A stretch of DNA of 64,000 nucleotides. It comes from Sphingopyxis sp. BE259. GTDB taxonomy: Bacteria > Pseudomonadota > Alphaproteobacteria > Sphingomonadales > Sphingomonadaceae. The translations under genes and the position numbers were made by a program. The notes beneath the pieces are model-generated. The model saw only the letters and a list, made by a program, of their open reading frames with translations, had not been told where the DNA came from and did not search any database. Where the stretch lies: NCBI RefSeq assembly GCF_031457495.1, contig NZ_JAVDWM010000001.1, positions 310,001 to 374,000 of the forward strand. The letters are read 5' to 3'. This document shows positions 43,473-52,614 of the stretch, one piece after another (the stretch's first letter is position 1; the number at the start of each line of letters is the position of its first letter).

Positions 43473-44750
43473 ATGGCCAGCCAAACCGACGCTTCACCCA
43501 TCGCGCAAACGGCCCACACGCCCGACCTGCTAGCGCAGCGTTTCGCCGCCACCCGCCGCCTGTCGCTCGACCTTGTCGCGACGCTGTCCGACGCCGACAC
43601 CAGCGCGCAGTCGATGCCCGACGCCTCGCCCGCCAAATGGCATCTCGCGCACACCACATGGTTCTTCGAAACCTTCATCCTGCGCGATCATGTCTCGGGC
43701 TACCGCGCGTTCGACGATCGCTACGCCTATCTGTTCAACAGCTATTATGAGGCCGAAGGGCCGCGTCATGCCCGCCCGCAACGCGGCCTGCTGACCCGCC
43801 CCTCACTCAGCGACATCTGCATCTGGCGCGCGCATGTCGACACCGCGGTGCAGACCGCACTGCCCGATCTGCCCCCCGCGGCGCACACACTGATCGAACT
43901 CGGCATCCAGCACGAACAGCAGCATCAGGAATTGCTGCTGACCGACCTCAAGCACCTCTTCGCGCAGAACCCGCTCGGCCCGGCGGCGTGGGAAAAAACG
44001 GCAATCGCGCGTGAAGCCCCGCAGTTTTCCGCCCTGAAATGGATCGACGGCAATGCGGGCGTGACCCAGGTCGGGCACGGCAGCGACGGTTTCGCCTTCG
44101 ATTGCGAAGGCCCGCGCCACGATGCCCTCCTCGCCCCGCACGCCCTCGCCAGCCGCCCGGTCAGCAATGGCGAATGGCAGCAATTTATCGCCGACGGCGG
44201 TTATCACACCCCCTCGCTGTGGCTCAGCGACGGCTGGGCGTGGGTGCAGGGCGATAATGTCGATGCCCCCGCTTATTGGGATGGCGACCGCCAGTTCACC
44301 TTGGCGGGCTGGCAGGCAATCGACCCGGCGGCGCCCGTCACCCACATCAGTTTTTACGAGGCTGATGCCTTCGCCAGCTGGGCGGGCGCACGCCTGCCGA
44401 CCGAGTTCGAATGGGAGGCCGCGGCGGCGAGCCTCGACCCGGCAACGGGACAGCAGCTTGACGCTGCGGGGCCGGTGCATCCGGCGGCATCCGCGGCCGA
44501 CATGGACCTGCAACAGATGTTCGGCAGCGTGTGGGAATGGACCGGCAGCGCCTATCGCCCCTATCCCGGCTTTCGCACCGCGCCCGGCGCGGTCGGCGAA
44601 TATAATGGCAAGTTCATGAACGGCCAGTTCGTGCTGCGCGGCGGCAGCTGCGCGACCCCGCGCGGCCATCTGCGCGCCAGTTACCGCAACTTTTTTTACC
44701 CCCACCAGCGCTGGCAGTTCACCGGCGTGCGGTTAGCCAAGGATCTTTGA
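43473..44750 (+). CDS. egtB: Ergothioneine biosynthesis sulfoxide synthase EgtB
   Basis: The 425-aa product has a DinB-like N-terminal domain with ASPAKWHLAHTTWFFETFIL (near 52-71), the iron-binding HEQQHQELLLTDLKH (near 149-163), and a formylglycine-enzyme-like C-terminal domain with ISFYEADAFASWAGARLPTE, GSVWEWTGSAY and FVLRGGSCATPRGH. EgtB joins hercynine with a sulfur donor using iron and oxygen. Gene egtD follows one base after its stop. There is no egtA or egtC here. Confidence 0.95.
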   Translation: MASQTDASPIAQTAHTPDLLAQRFAATRRLSLDLVATLSDADTSAQSMPDASPAKWHLAHTTWFFETFILRDHVSGYRAFDDRYAYLFNSYYEAEGPRHARPQRGLLTRPSLSDICIWRAHVDTAVQTALPDLPPAAHTLIELGIQHEQQHQELLLTDLKHLFAQNPLGPAAWEKTAIAREAPQFSALKWIDGNAGVTQVGHGSDGFAFDCEGPRHDALLAPHALASRPVSNGEWQQFIADGGYHTPSLWLSDGWAWVQGDNVDAPAYWDGDRQFTLAGWQAIDPAAPVTHISFYEADAFASWAGARLPTEFEWEAAAASLDPATGQQLDAAGPVHPAASAADMDLQQMFGSVWEWTGSAYRPYPGFRTAPGAVGEYNGKFMNGQFVLRGGSCATPRGHLRASYRNFFYPHQRWQFTGVRLAKDL

Positions 44751-44751
44751 C

Positions 44752-45738
44752 ATGGGCGTTGTTCGCAATCTTCGGCAGGTCGACGCCGATGCCGCCGGGG
44801 TCGATATCGCGTTTCGCGCCGACGTCCATGCCGGGCTTGGCCAGACGCAAAAAGCGATTCCCGCGCGCTGGTTCTATGACGCGACCGGATCGGCGTTGTT
44901 CGAGGATATCACTGCGCTGCCCGAATATTACCCGACGCGCAGCGAAACCGACCTGCTCACCCGCCATGCCGCTGATCTGGCCGCCGCGATCGGTGCCGGT
45001 CGCGCGGTCGTCGAACTCGGCTCGGGCAGCTCGGCCAAGACCCCGCTGCTGCTCGATGCGATTGCGCCTGCCGCCTATGTTCCGGTCGATATTTCGGGCG
45101 ATTTCCTGCGCGACAGCGCCGCCGCGCTGGCGCCGCGGTTTCCGGGCTTGCCGGTCTATCCCGTCGAGGCTGATTTCACCCAGCGGGTCGAATTGCCGCG
45201 CGAGATTGCCGATCTTGCCAAACTCGGCTTTTTTCCGGGCAGCACGATCGGCAACATGGTCGCGCGCACCGCGATTGACCTGCTGCGCCACTGGCGCGGC
45301 GCGCTCGGCGACGGGTCGCTGCTGCTGATCGGCATCGACCGGATCAAGGATGTCGGGGTGCTGACACGTGCCTATGACGATCCGGCGGGGGTGACTGCGG
45401 CGTTCAATCTCAACCTGCTGGAGCGGATCAACCGCGAGCTGGACGGCGACATTCCGGTCGAAAATTTCACACACCGCGCGGTGTGGGACGATGTTCATGC
45501 GCGGATCGAAATGCACCTCGTTGCCGCGTGCGCGATGGATTTCACGATCGACGGACATCGCTATCATATGGCCGCGGGTCAGACGATCCACAGCGAAAAC
45601 AGCCACAAATACGGTGCCCGCGACGCCAATTTGCTGCTCCGCGCCGGCGGTTGGACCCCGGTGGCGACCTGGGACGACACCGACCCCGCCTTTGCCCTGA
45701 TCCTCGCCGAAGCGACCGCCTTCCGCTCGGCCCCTTGA
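44752..45738 (+). CDS. egtD: L-histidine N-alpha-methyltransferase EgtD
   Basis: The 328-aa product has ARWFYDATGSALFEDITALP near residue 40, the SAM site VVELGSGSSAKTPLLLDAI (near 84-102), FFPGSTIGNM, and the histidine-binding C-terminal IHSENSHKYGARDANLLL. It methylates histidine three times to hercynine, the EgtB substrate. The one-base gap to egtB indicates coupled expression. Confidence 0.95.
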   Translation: MGVVRNLRQVDADAAGVDIAFRADVHAGLGQTQKAIPARWFYDATGSALFEDITALPEYYPTRSETDLLTRHAADLAAAIGAGRAVVELGSGSSAKTPLLLDAIAPAAYVPVDISGDFLRDSAAALAPRFPGLPVYPVEADFTQRVELPREIADLAKLGFFPGSTIGNMVARTAIDLLRHWRGALGDGSLLLIGIDRIKDVGVLTRAYDDPAGVTAAFNLNLLERINRELDGDIPVENFTHRAVWDDVHARIEMHLVAACAMDFTIDGHRYHMAAGQTIHSENSHKYGARDANLLLRAGGWTPVATWDDTDPAFALILAEATAFRSAP

Positions 45739-45785
45739 CGGGCTAGCGCCAGAACGTAGAGCGAGGGACGCTCCCTGACATCCTT

Positions 45786-45881
45786 TGTCCCGAGCTTGTC
45801 GAAGGACCGTCCTTCTTTATTGCGCCGGTCGAAAGACAAGAACGGCCCTTCGACAAGCTCAGGGCGAACGGCGGTGGGGTG
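45786..45881. repeat. Intergenic hairpin repeat, GCTTGTCGAAGGACCGT family
   Basis: CGAGCTTGTCGAAGGACCGT at the left pairs with AACGGCCCTTCGACAAGCTC at the right. It belongs to the same CTTCGACAAGCTCA family as 17469 and 33491. Confidence 0.8.
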
Positions 45882-45906
45882 TTTTGAAAATATTAGGGGA
45901 CAGCAT

Positions 45907-46773
45907 ATGATCGTCGGCGTCATCGGGGCAGGTCAAATGGGCGCGGGGATCGCCCAGGTATCGGCGGGCGCGGGCCATGATGTGCTGCTTTCGGACATTG
46001 ACCTCGCGCGCGCCGAAGTCGGCAAGGCGGGCATCGCCAAGGCGCTCGGCCGCCTCGTCGCCAAGGACAAGATGAGCCAGAGCGATGCCGACGCGTTGCT
46101 CGCGCGGATCACCCCGGTCGCCGACCACAGCGCCTTCGCCCCCGCCGATCTCGTCATCGAAGCCGCGACCGAGCGCGAGGAAATCAAGCGCGCGATCTTT
46201 GCCAGCGTCGGCCAGTATCTGTCGGACACCGCGATTCTGGCCAGCAACACCAGCTCGATCCCGATTACGCGCCTGGCGCAGGCGTCGCCCGACCCGGCGC
46301 GCTTCATCGGGGTGCATTTCTTCAATCCGGTGCCGGTGATGGGGCTGATCGAACTGATCCGCGGCCTCGCCACCAGCGACGCGACGCTGCAAACGGTCGA
46401 AGCCTTTGGCCGCGGTCTCGGCAAGGAAATCGTCCACGCCAACGACGCGCCGGGTTTCATCGTCAACCGCGTTCTGATGCCGCTGATCAACGAAGCGGTG
46501 TTCGCGTTGGGTGAAGGCGTTGCGACGATGCAGGACATCGACGCCGGGTGCCGTCTGGGGCTCAATCATCCGATGGGGCCGATCACGCTTGCCGATTTCA
46601 TCGGGCTCGACACCTGCCTCGAAATCATCCGCGTCCTGCACAGCGGCACCGGCGATCCCAAATTCCGCCCCGCCCCGCTTCTCGTCCAATATGTCGCGGC
46701 GGGTTGGGTCGGCAAAAAGGCGGGCCGCGGCTTTTACGACTGGACGGGAGCCGAACCGGTTCCGACGCGTTAG
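45907..46773 (+). CDS. 3-hydroxyacyl-CoA (3-hydroxybutyryl-CoA) dehydrogenase
   Basis: The 288-aa product starts MIVGVIGAGQMGAGIAQVSA; the frame extends upstream only through repeat sequence. It has VIEAATEREEIKRAIF, LASNTSSIPITRLA, the catalytic-His loop IGVHFFNPVPVMGLIELI and APGFIVNRVLMPLINEAVF. It ends with the GLDTCLEII dimer region. It oxidises (S)-3-hydroxyacyl-CoA with NAD+. The single-domain form is typical of short-chain, PaaH/Hbd-type enzymes. No neighbour fixes its pathway. Confidence 0.93.
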   Translation: MIVGVIGAGQMGAGIAQVSAGAGHDVLLSDIDLARAEVGKAGIAKALGRLVAKDKMSQSDADALLARITPVADHSAFAPADLVIEAATEREEIKRAIFASVGQYLSDTAILASNTSSIPITRLAQASPDPARFIGVHFFNPVPVMGLIELIRGLATSDATLQTVEAFGRGLGKEIVHANDAPGFIVNRVLMPLINEAVFALGEGVATMQDIDAGCRLGLNHPMGPITLADFIGLDTCLEIIRVLHSGTGDPKFRPAPLLVQYVAAGWVGKKAGRGFYDWTGAEPVPTR

Positions 46774-46810
46774 TCTGGTGGCTGTCAGGGGGCAGCACAG
46801 GAGGCACCAT

Positions 46811-47299
46811 ATGCACAGGAAAATTCTCGCAGCTTTGTCGGTCGCCGCGCTGGCGGCATCGGCAGCCGCTTATGCCCAGCAGGGCGCGCCCGAAGATTCG
46901 ACGATCAAGGACACCGCCAATCAGGTGACCGAACCGTTCGACGGCAAAGAAATCCCGCCCAAACTGCTCGCGATCCAGGAAAGGCCCTACTCGCTCGCGG
47001 GCCTTGGAAAATGCGCCGCGATCATCGGCGAAATCAACGAACTCGACACCGTGCTGGGTCCCGACGTCAACGAACAGGTCGACAAGGACCGCGCCAAAAA
47101 GCGCGAAGAAACCGCGGGCCGGGTGGTCGGCAATGTCGCTGGTTCGATCATTCCCTTTCGCGGGCTGATCGGCGAAGTCACCGGCGCCAATGCCGAACGG
47201 CGGCGCTATGCGCTGGCCGTCTATGCCGGAACCGTGCGCCGCGGCTTCCTGAAAGGCGTCGGGCTCGAACGCGGTTGTAAGGCGCCGGCGCGGCCCTGA
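46811..47299 (+). CDS. Secreted protein of unknown function with glycine-rich hydrophobic segment
   Basis: The 162-aa product starts MHRKILAALSVAALAASAAA and should be cleaved after AYAQ. AGGAGG lies ahead of the ATG. The middle contains LAGLGKCAAIIGEINELDTV and a charged EQVDKDRAKKREETAGRV helix. A hydrophobic, glycine-containing VVGNVAGSIIPFRGLIGEVT (near 100-120) resembles a membrane-inserting segment. The end reads RGFLKGVGLERGCKAP; the two Cys may pair. I recognise no family name. Confidence 0.75.
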   Translation: MHRKILAALSVAALAASAAAYAQQGAPEDSTIKDTANQVTEPFDGKEIPPKLLAIQERPYSLAGLGKCAAIIGEINELDTVLGPDVNEQVDKDRAKKREETAGRVVGNVAGSIIPFRGLIGEVTGANAERRRYALAVYAGTVRRGFLKGVGLERGCKAPARP

Positions 47300-47325
47300 T
47301 AAGCGGACGGCAGGGGAGGGATGCC

Positions 47326-48468
47326 ATGGACGTCGCTAATATCTGCAGTTTCGTCGTCGATGTGCCGCAGGCAGCGCTCGATGATCTCAAAGACCGGCTG
47401 GCGCGGACGCGCTGGCCGGAGAAGGAAACGGTCGCCGACTGGGATCAGGGCATCCCGCTTGCCTATGCGCAGGAACTCGCGGCCTATTGGCGCGACGAAT
47501 ATGATTGGCGCAGAGTCGAGGCGCGGCTGAACGCGCTGCCCAACTATCTGGCGACGATCGACGGCCTCGACATCCACTTCCTCCACATTCGGTCGGCCAA
47601 TCCCGCCGCGCGCCCGCTGGTCCTGACCCACGGCTGGCCGGGGTCGGTGCTCGAATTTCTCGACGTCATCGAGCCGTTGTCCGCGGACTATCATCTCGTG
47701 ATCCCCTCGCTGCCCGGCTACGGCTTTTCGGGCAAGCCGACCGCGGCCAAATGGAGCGTCGAGCATATCGGCGCGGCGTGGGACGCGCTGATGGTCGCGC
47801 TCGGCTATGATCGCTATTTCGCGCAGGGCGGCGATTGGGGCAGCGCGGTGACCTGCGCGATCGGGATGAACCACGCCGATCATTGCGCCGGCATCCACGT
47901 CAATATGGTGGTCGGCGCGCCGCCGCCCGACCTGATGAGCGATCTGACCGATAACGAAAAACTCTATCTCGCGCGCTTCGCCTGGTATCAGGCCAAGGAC
48001 AGCGGCTATTCGACCCAGCACGCCACGCGGCCGCAGACGATCGGCTATGCGCTCACCGATTCGCCGGTCGGCCAAATGGCGTGGATCGCCGAAAAATTCC
48101 ACGGCTGGACCGATTGCGGGCATCAACCGGGAGGCCAGTCGATCGGCGGCCATCCGGAGACTGCACTGTCGAAGGACGCGATGCTCGACACGATCAGCCT
48201 CTATTGGCTGACCGCCAGCGCCGCGTCGTCGGCGCGGCTATACTGGCACAGCTTCCGCAATTTCGCCGCGGGCGAAATCCTGGTGCCGACGGGGTGCAGC
48301 CTGTTTCCGAACGAGATCATGCGGCTGTCGCGGCGCTGGGCCGAGCGGCGCTACAAGACTATCGTCCACTGGAACGAACTGCCCCGCGGCGGCCATTTTG
48401 CCGCGTGGGAGCAGCCCGAACTGTTCGTCGGCGAGGTGCGCGCAGCGCTGGCGAAGATGGCGCTTTGA
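47326..48468 (+). CDS. Epoxide hydrolase (alpha/beta-hydrolase with EHN domain)
   Basis: The 380-aa product has the N-terminal epoxide-hydrolase domain (DDLKDRLARTRWPEKETVAD, then LAAYWRDEYDWRRVEARLN). The oxyanion HGWPGSVLEF is near residue 100, the nucleophile Asp lies in FAQGGDWGSAVTCAI near 185, and the catalytic His in PRGGHFAAWEQPELF near 355. These enzymes open epoxides to diols. It stands alone, between unrelated secreted-protein genes. Confidence 0.92.
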   Translation: MDVANICSFVVDVPQAALDDLKDRLARTRWPEKETVADWDQGIPLAYAQELAAYWRDEYDWRRVEARLNALPNYLATIDGLDIHFLHIRSANPAARPLVLTHGWPGSVLEFLDVIEPLSADYHLVIPSLPGYGFSGKPTAAKWSVEHIGAAWDALMVALGYDRYFAQGGDWGSAVTCAIGMNHADHCAGIHVNMVVGAPPPDLMSDLTDNEKLYLARFAWYQAKDSGYSTQHATRPQTIGYALTDSPVGQMAWIAEKFHGWTDCGHQPGGQSIGGHPETALSKDAMLDTISLYWLTASAASSARLYWHSFRNFAAGEILVPTGCSLFPNEIMRLSRRWAERRYKTIVHWNELPRGGHFAAWEQPELFVGEVRAALAKMAL

Positions 48469-48475
48469 TCGCGCC

Positions 48476-48796
48476 CTAGCGCGGCACCACCACTTGGCGA
48501 CAAGTTTCGGGGGCCGAACGCAGCGCGGTGTTCCACATCGCCTCATTCCCTTTGGTATGCAGGCGCCATCCCGCGCGGTTTTCGTAGATCGCGCCGCTGG
48601 CAGCGGGGGTGGAGCGCATCGGTTCGGAGCGGCCGCCGTTGACGCTGACCAGCGCCCGGTCGCCCACGAAATCGACTTTCAGCCGGGTGCCGCGGTCGCA
48701 TTCATAATAGGTGCTGACCCCCGGCCCGCCGACCGACATGCAGGCCGACAGCGCCAGCGCAGCGACGGCGGGCGCGATGAATTTGATCCTTTGCAT
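48476..48796 (-). CDS. MliC-family lysozyme inhibitor-like lipoprotein
   Basis: The 106-aa product starts MQRIKFIAPAVAALALSACM (lipobox LSAC) with GGGGAGACACGC upstream. The mature part has STYYECDRGTRLKVDFVGDR, ALVSVNGG, ASGAIYENRAGWRLHTKGNE and a terminal ETCRQVVV. Y-x-CD-x-G-x-x-LxVxF and the second Cys near the end are the MliC layout. Such proteins protect peptidoglycan from c-type lysozyme. It is followed on the same strand by a secreted crystallin-like gene upstream at 49421. Confidence 0.8.
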   Translation of the reverse strand: MQRIKFIAPAVAALALSACMSVGGPGVSTYYECDRGTRLKVDFVGDRALVSVNGGRSEPMRSTPAASGAIYENRAGWRLHTKGNEAMWNTALRSAPETCRQVVVPR

Positions 48797-48809
48797 CGCG
48801 TGTCTCCCC

Positions 48810-49421
48810 TCAATAGCCCGAGCGGACACAGAGCACGTCGGCCAGATAGACGCGGTTATTGACCGTCTCCATATGCTCGCGCGCCGACCCGTTCCAGCCG
48901 ATCGAACGGCAATAATTGTCGGCGGTCTGCGCCGCGCAGTTCGCCGTTGCCGATCCAGACTGGCAAGCAAGGACACGGCGGTTGTTTTGCGCGGGTTGGG
49001 TATGGAATTCGGCGAAATTGCCGCGGGTGACCTGATCATTGGCGGGCGGATTCGGATTCCAGCCGCCGCCCGATCCAACCGGGCGGATCGACTGGATGGA
49101 CAGCCCGCGTAGCACGTTGTTCAGCATCGGCGTGTCGCGCTCGATCGTGCGGCAGGTGCCGCGATAGCGGGTTTTTTCGCAAAGCTCCCATCGACCGCTG
49201 GCGACGCGGATCGAATTGACCGGCCAGGCGAGGCCGAGGTTGGGTTTCGCCTCGCCGATGAACACTGCCGGGCCGCGATAGGCGGCGTCGCGATAGATTG
49301 TCGCCTCGGGTGGGCGATACATGCGGTCTTCGGGGGTCTGGGCGCTGGAGGTAGCGAGGACACCCGTTCCAATCGACGCTGCGGCAACGGCGAGGAACGA
49401 CAAACGATATGCGATTTTCAT
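48810..49421 (-). CDS. Secreted beta/gamma-crystallin-like protein
   Basis: The 203-aa product starts MKIAYRLSFLAVAAASIGTG, a signal peptide ending near SSAQ. The first domain (ATIYRDAAYRGPAVFIGEAK to GLSIQSIRPVG) has the two-Greek-key rhythm of beta/gamma-crystallins, including SIRVASGRWELCEKTRYRG. A proline-linked second part holds several cysteines (VLACQSGSATANCAAQTADN, then CRSIGWNG) and ends DVLCVRSGY. It probably binds Ca2+ or stabilises the envelope. It lies just upstream of the MliC gene with a 13-base gap, so the two are likely co-transcribed. Confidence 0.78.
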   Translation of the reverse strand: MKIAYRLSFLAVAAASIGTGVLATSSAQTPEDRMYRPPEATIYRDAAYRGPAVFIGEAKPNLGLAWPVNSIRVASGRWELCEKTRYRGTCRTIERDTPMLNNVLRGLSIQSIRPVGSGGGWNPNPPANDQVTRGNFAEFHTQPAQNNRRVLACQSGSATANCAAQTADNYCRSIGWNGSAREHMETVNNRVYLADVLCVRSGY

Positions 49422-49528
49422 GGCAAGCTCCCTGTTGGCGATTGCGACCCGGGGATTCGTTTTCCGGCCAAAGAATACGCCAATCGGGGCGGGCTTGCAA
49501 ATTGCCCCCAAGAGACGCGAGCAGTCGG

Positions 49529-50881
49529 TTAGGGGGCGTTGGCAGGGGCGGTTTTTGCCGCTTCGGGCGCCGCGGCGGGCGCTTCCGCCGGAACGGTCAC
49601 CGCCTTTGCGGTGGGCGTCGTGGGCGGCGTTGCGACCGGCGGCGCGATACCCAGCATCAACCCCGCCAAGGCCGCCGACATCAGGTTCGACAGGCTGCCC
49701 GCGAGCAGGGCTTTGAGGCCGAGCTTGGCGATCATCGGTCGCTGGTTGGGCGCCAGCCCGCCGGTCACCGCCATCTGGATCGCGATCGAGCTGAAATTGG
49801 CGAACCCGCACAGCGCAAAGGTGGCGATCGCGACCGCGGCGAGCGACATGTCGCCTTGCACCTTGCCGAGGTCGATGAAGGCGACGAATTCGTTGAGGAC
49901 GATCTTGCTGCCGAACAGTCCGCCGACGACCGCGCTTTCGTCCCACGGCACGCCCATCAGCCACATCACCGGGCGGAATAAGGCGCCGATGATCGCCTGA
50001 AACGACAGGTCGGGGTAACCCAGCCAGCCGCCGATGCCGCCGAGCAGACCGTTGGCCAGCGCGACGAGCGCCACAAAGGCGAGCACCATCGCGCCGACCG
50101 CGACCGCCAGCTTGACCCCGGTCTGGGCGCCCTGCGCCGCGGCCATGATGATATTGGCGGGCTTTTCCTCATCATGGCTCGCCTCGGGCATGATGACCGG
50201 TTCGATACCCAGATCCTTGGGATCGTCGGGCATCATGATCTTCGCCATCAGAATGCCGCCCGGCGCGGACATGAAGCTGGCGGCGAGCAGATAGGGCAGC
50301 AATTGTTCGCCGATCATGCTTGCATAGGCACCCAATATGGTGCCCGCGACGCCCGCCATGCCGACAGTCATGATCGTGAACAGCTGCGGCGGGGTGAGGC
50401 CCGCCAGATAGGGGCGGATGACGAGCGGCGATTCGGACTGGCCGACAAAGATATTCGCCGCCGCGCCCAGGCTTTCGACCTTGGTGATGCCGGTGATTTT
50501 CTGGATCGCGCCGCCGACCCATTTGATCACCAGCTGCATGATGCCGAGGTAATAGAGGATCGAGATCAGCGAGGCGAAAAAGACGATAACCGGCAGCGCC
50601 GCGATCGCAAAGCTGTTGGCGCCGATTTCGGGCGAAGCGAGTGGGCCGAAGATAAAATCGGTCCCCGCCTTGGCATAGCCGAGCAGGTTCGACACACCGT
50701 TCGACATCGCCTGAATGATGTTGCGACCCCACGGGGTGCCGATCACCAGCACCGCGAAACCGGCCTGAAGCAGGAAGGCGGGAATGACGATGCGCAGTCG
50801 AATCCAGCGGCGGTTCGACGAAAACAGGACGGCAATCGCCAACAGCGCGACAATGCCAACCAATCCAATCAGGCGTTCCAT
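49529..50881 (-). CDS. nupC: NupC-type concentrative nucleoside transporter
   Basis: The 450-aa product starts MERLIGLVGIVALLAIAVLF; a TTG at 50902 is less likely. It has many membrane helices and CNT motifs: FGPLASPEIGANSFAIAALP, GAAANIFVGQSESPLVIRPY (near 145-164), FMSAPGGILMAKIMMP, GSKIVLNEFVAFIDLG and ALCGFANFSSIAIQ. It imports nucleosides with H+ or Na+. An Ala/Pro-rich tail of about 35 residues is unusual. Confidence 0.92.
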   Translation of the reverse strand: MERLIGLVGIVALLAIAVLFSSNRRWIRLRIVIPAFLLQAGFAVLVIGTPWGRNIIQAMSNGVSNLLGYAKAGTDFIFGPLASPEIGANSFAIAALPVIVFFASLISILYYLGIMQLVIKWVGGAIQKITGITKVESLGAAANIFVGQSESPLVIRPYLAGLTPPQLFTIMTVGMAGVAGTILGAYASMIGEQLLPYLLAASFMSAPGGILMAKIMMPDDPKDLGIEPVIMPEASHDEEKPANIIMAAAQGAQTGVKLAVAVGAMVLAFVALVALANGLLGGIGGWLGYPDLSFQAIIGALFRPVMWLMGVPWDESAVVGGLFGSKIVLNEFVAFIDLGKVQGDMSLAAVAIATFALCGFANFSSIAIQMAVTGGLAPNQRPMIAKLGLKALLAGSLSNLMSAALAGLMLGIAPPVATPPTTPTAKAVTVPAEAPAAAPEAAKTAPANAP

Positions 50882-50996
50882 ATCTTCGTGCGTCCCCCGC
50901 AAGTTTATTACGTCTGTCTAGCGGGCTTTGACGGTGGGGCAAGTGCCGGTGCCACGCGCATCTTTCCAGCGTCCGCAAAACCGACTATCGCGCGGC

Positions 50997-51674
50997 ATGA
51001 CCGACACCACATCGACGGCGCTGCCGCGCACCCTCTCGCCCTCCCTGTTCCTGTTCACCATCATCTATGGCGGCATGGTCGTGCTCGCCGGGGTGCTGGG
51101 GAACAAACAGGTGGCGCTGGGCGACTGGCTGGCGGTCGAGGCGGGGATTTTCCCGTTTTTGCTGCTCGTGGCGCTGTCGAGCACGGTGTCCGAACTTCAT
51201 GGCCAGTCGACCGCGAACAAGCTGGTGCTGTGGGGCTTTGTGCCGCTGGTGCTGTCGATCATGCTGATCTCGCTCGTCCTGGCGCTGCCTGCCTCGGCGG
51301 AGATGCAGCCCGAACGGCTCGCCGCGTTCGACCTGATTCTGGGGCAGGGACCACGGCTGATGGCGGCGGGCATCGTCGCCTATGGCACTTCGCAATTTCT
51401 GAACGTCACGATTTTCAGCAAGTTGCGCGGACGCGAGGGCGCCGGGACCGGCACCACCTGGCTGGCGATCCGCGGCGCGATCGCGAGCGCGCTCAGTCAG
51501 ATCGTCGATACGTTACTGTTCGTCACCATCGCCTTTTACGGGGTGTTCCCGATCGCCAATCTGATGGGCGGGCAGATGCTGGCGAAGGTCGCGCTGTCGG
51601 TGCTGGTCATCCCGTTCGTGATCACCGGACTGGTCGCGCTCGGCCGTAATCTCGACGCCAAGAACGGCGGATGA
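50997..51674 (+). CDS. yhhQ: Queuosine precursor transporter, VUT family
   Basis: The 225-aa product starts [20 protein letters not shown] and has six predicted helices. Motifs are [37 protein letters not shown], and [20 protein letters not shown] (near 155-174), typical of the YhhQ family that imports preQ0/preQ1. Its stop overlaps the argB start. Together with gluQ at 41577 it supports queuosine-modified tRNA. Confidence 0.87.
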   Translation: MTDTTSTALPRTLSPSLFLFTIIYGGMVVLAGVLGNKQVALGDWLAVEAGIFPFLLLVALSSTVSELHGQSTANKLVLWGFVPLVLSIMLISLVLALPASAEMQPERLAAFDLILGQGPRLMAAGIVAYGTSQFLNVTIFSKLRGREGAGTGTTWLAIRGAIASALSQIVDTLLFVTIAFYGVFPIANLMGGQMLAKVALSVLVIPFVITGLVALGRNLDAKNGG

Positions 51675-52579
51675 TCGTGATGACTGACGCGCCCGAAATG
51701 CCCGACCTGCTCGCCAAGGCCGAAACGCTGGTCGAGGCGCTGCCCTATTTGCAGCGTTATGCCGGTGAGACGTTCGTGATCAAATATGGCGGCCATGCCA
51801 TGGGCGATCCCGAGGCGCAGCGTGATTTTGCCGAGGACATCGTGCTGCTCAAAGCGGTCGGCATCAACCCGGTCGTTGTCCATGGCGGCGGGCCGCAAAT
51901 CGGCGCGATGCTGAAAAAGCTCGGCATCGAATCGTCCTTTGTCGGCGGCCTGCGCGTCACCGACGCGGCGACCGCCGAGGTTGCCGAGATGGTGCTGGCG
52001 GGCAAGATCAACAAGGAAATCGTCAGCTGGCTTGCCGCGCTCGGCGGCCGTGCGGTCGGGATTTCGGGCAAGGACGCCAATCTGGTGCTCGCCGAAAAGG
52101 TTAGCCGGACCCAGCCCGACCCCAATTCGGGGATCGAGCGCCACGTTGACCTGGGCTTTGTCGGCGAACCGGTGGCGGTCGATCCGACGATCCTGATCAA
52201 CCTGACCAAGGACAATTTCATTCCCATCGTCGCCCCGGTCGCGCTGGGTGCCGACGGTGCGACCTACAACATCAACGCCGACACGATGGCGGGCGCGATC
52301 GCCGGGGCGCTGGGCGCCAAGCGGTTTTTCCTGCTGACCGACGTTGCCGGGGTGCTCGACAAGGACAAGAATCTGCTGACCGACCTCGACCGCGCGGCGA
52401 TCGACGCGCTCAAGGCGGATGACACGATCACCGGCGGCATGATCCCGAAGGTTGAAACATGCGTCGCCGCGGTCGATGCGGGGGTCGAGGCGGCGGTCAT
52501 CCTCGACGGGCGCATTCCGCACGCGATGCTGCTCGAAATTTTCACCGCAAGGGGTGCGGGGACGCTCATTCACCGCTAA
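51671..52579 (+). CDS. argB: Acetylglutamate kinase
   Basis: The 302-aa product has the amino-acid kinase signatures: [13 protein letters not shown] near residue 35, [18 protein letters not shown] near 75, [15 protein letters not shown], and the ATP site [19 protein letters not shown] with [15 protein letters not shown]. It performs the second step of arginine synthesis. The first ATG overlaps the yhhQ stop; a second ATG at 51680 is possible. Confidence 0.96.
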   Translation: MIVMTDAPEMPDLLAKAETLVEALPYLQRYAGETFVIKYGGHAMGDPEAQRDFAEDIVLLKAVGINPVVVHGGGPQIGAMLKKLGIESSFVGGLRVTDAATAEVAEMVLAGKINKEIVSWLAALGGRAVGISGKDANLVLAEKVSRTQPDPNSGIERHVDLGFVGEPVAVDPTILINLTKDNFIPIVAPVALGADGATYNINADTMAGAIAGALGAKRFFLLTDVAGVLDKDKNLLTDLDRAAIDALKADDTITGGMIPKVETCVAAVDAGVEAAVILDGRIPHAMLLEIFTARGAGTLIHR

Positions 52580-52614
52580 GAGACGCGGCAAGATCCTTTT
52601 TCGGAGAAATCGCC

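Noticed and set aside
50174..51649. 491-aa rightward open frame
   Set aside because: It is antisense to nupC and out of frame with yhhQ; composition is typical of a shadow frame.
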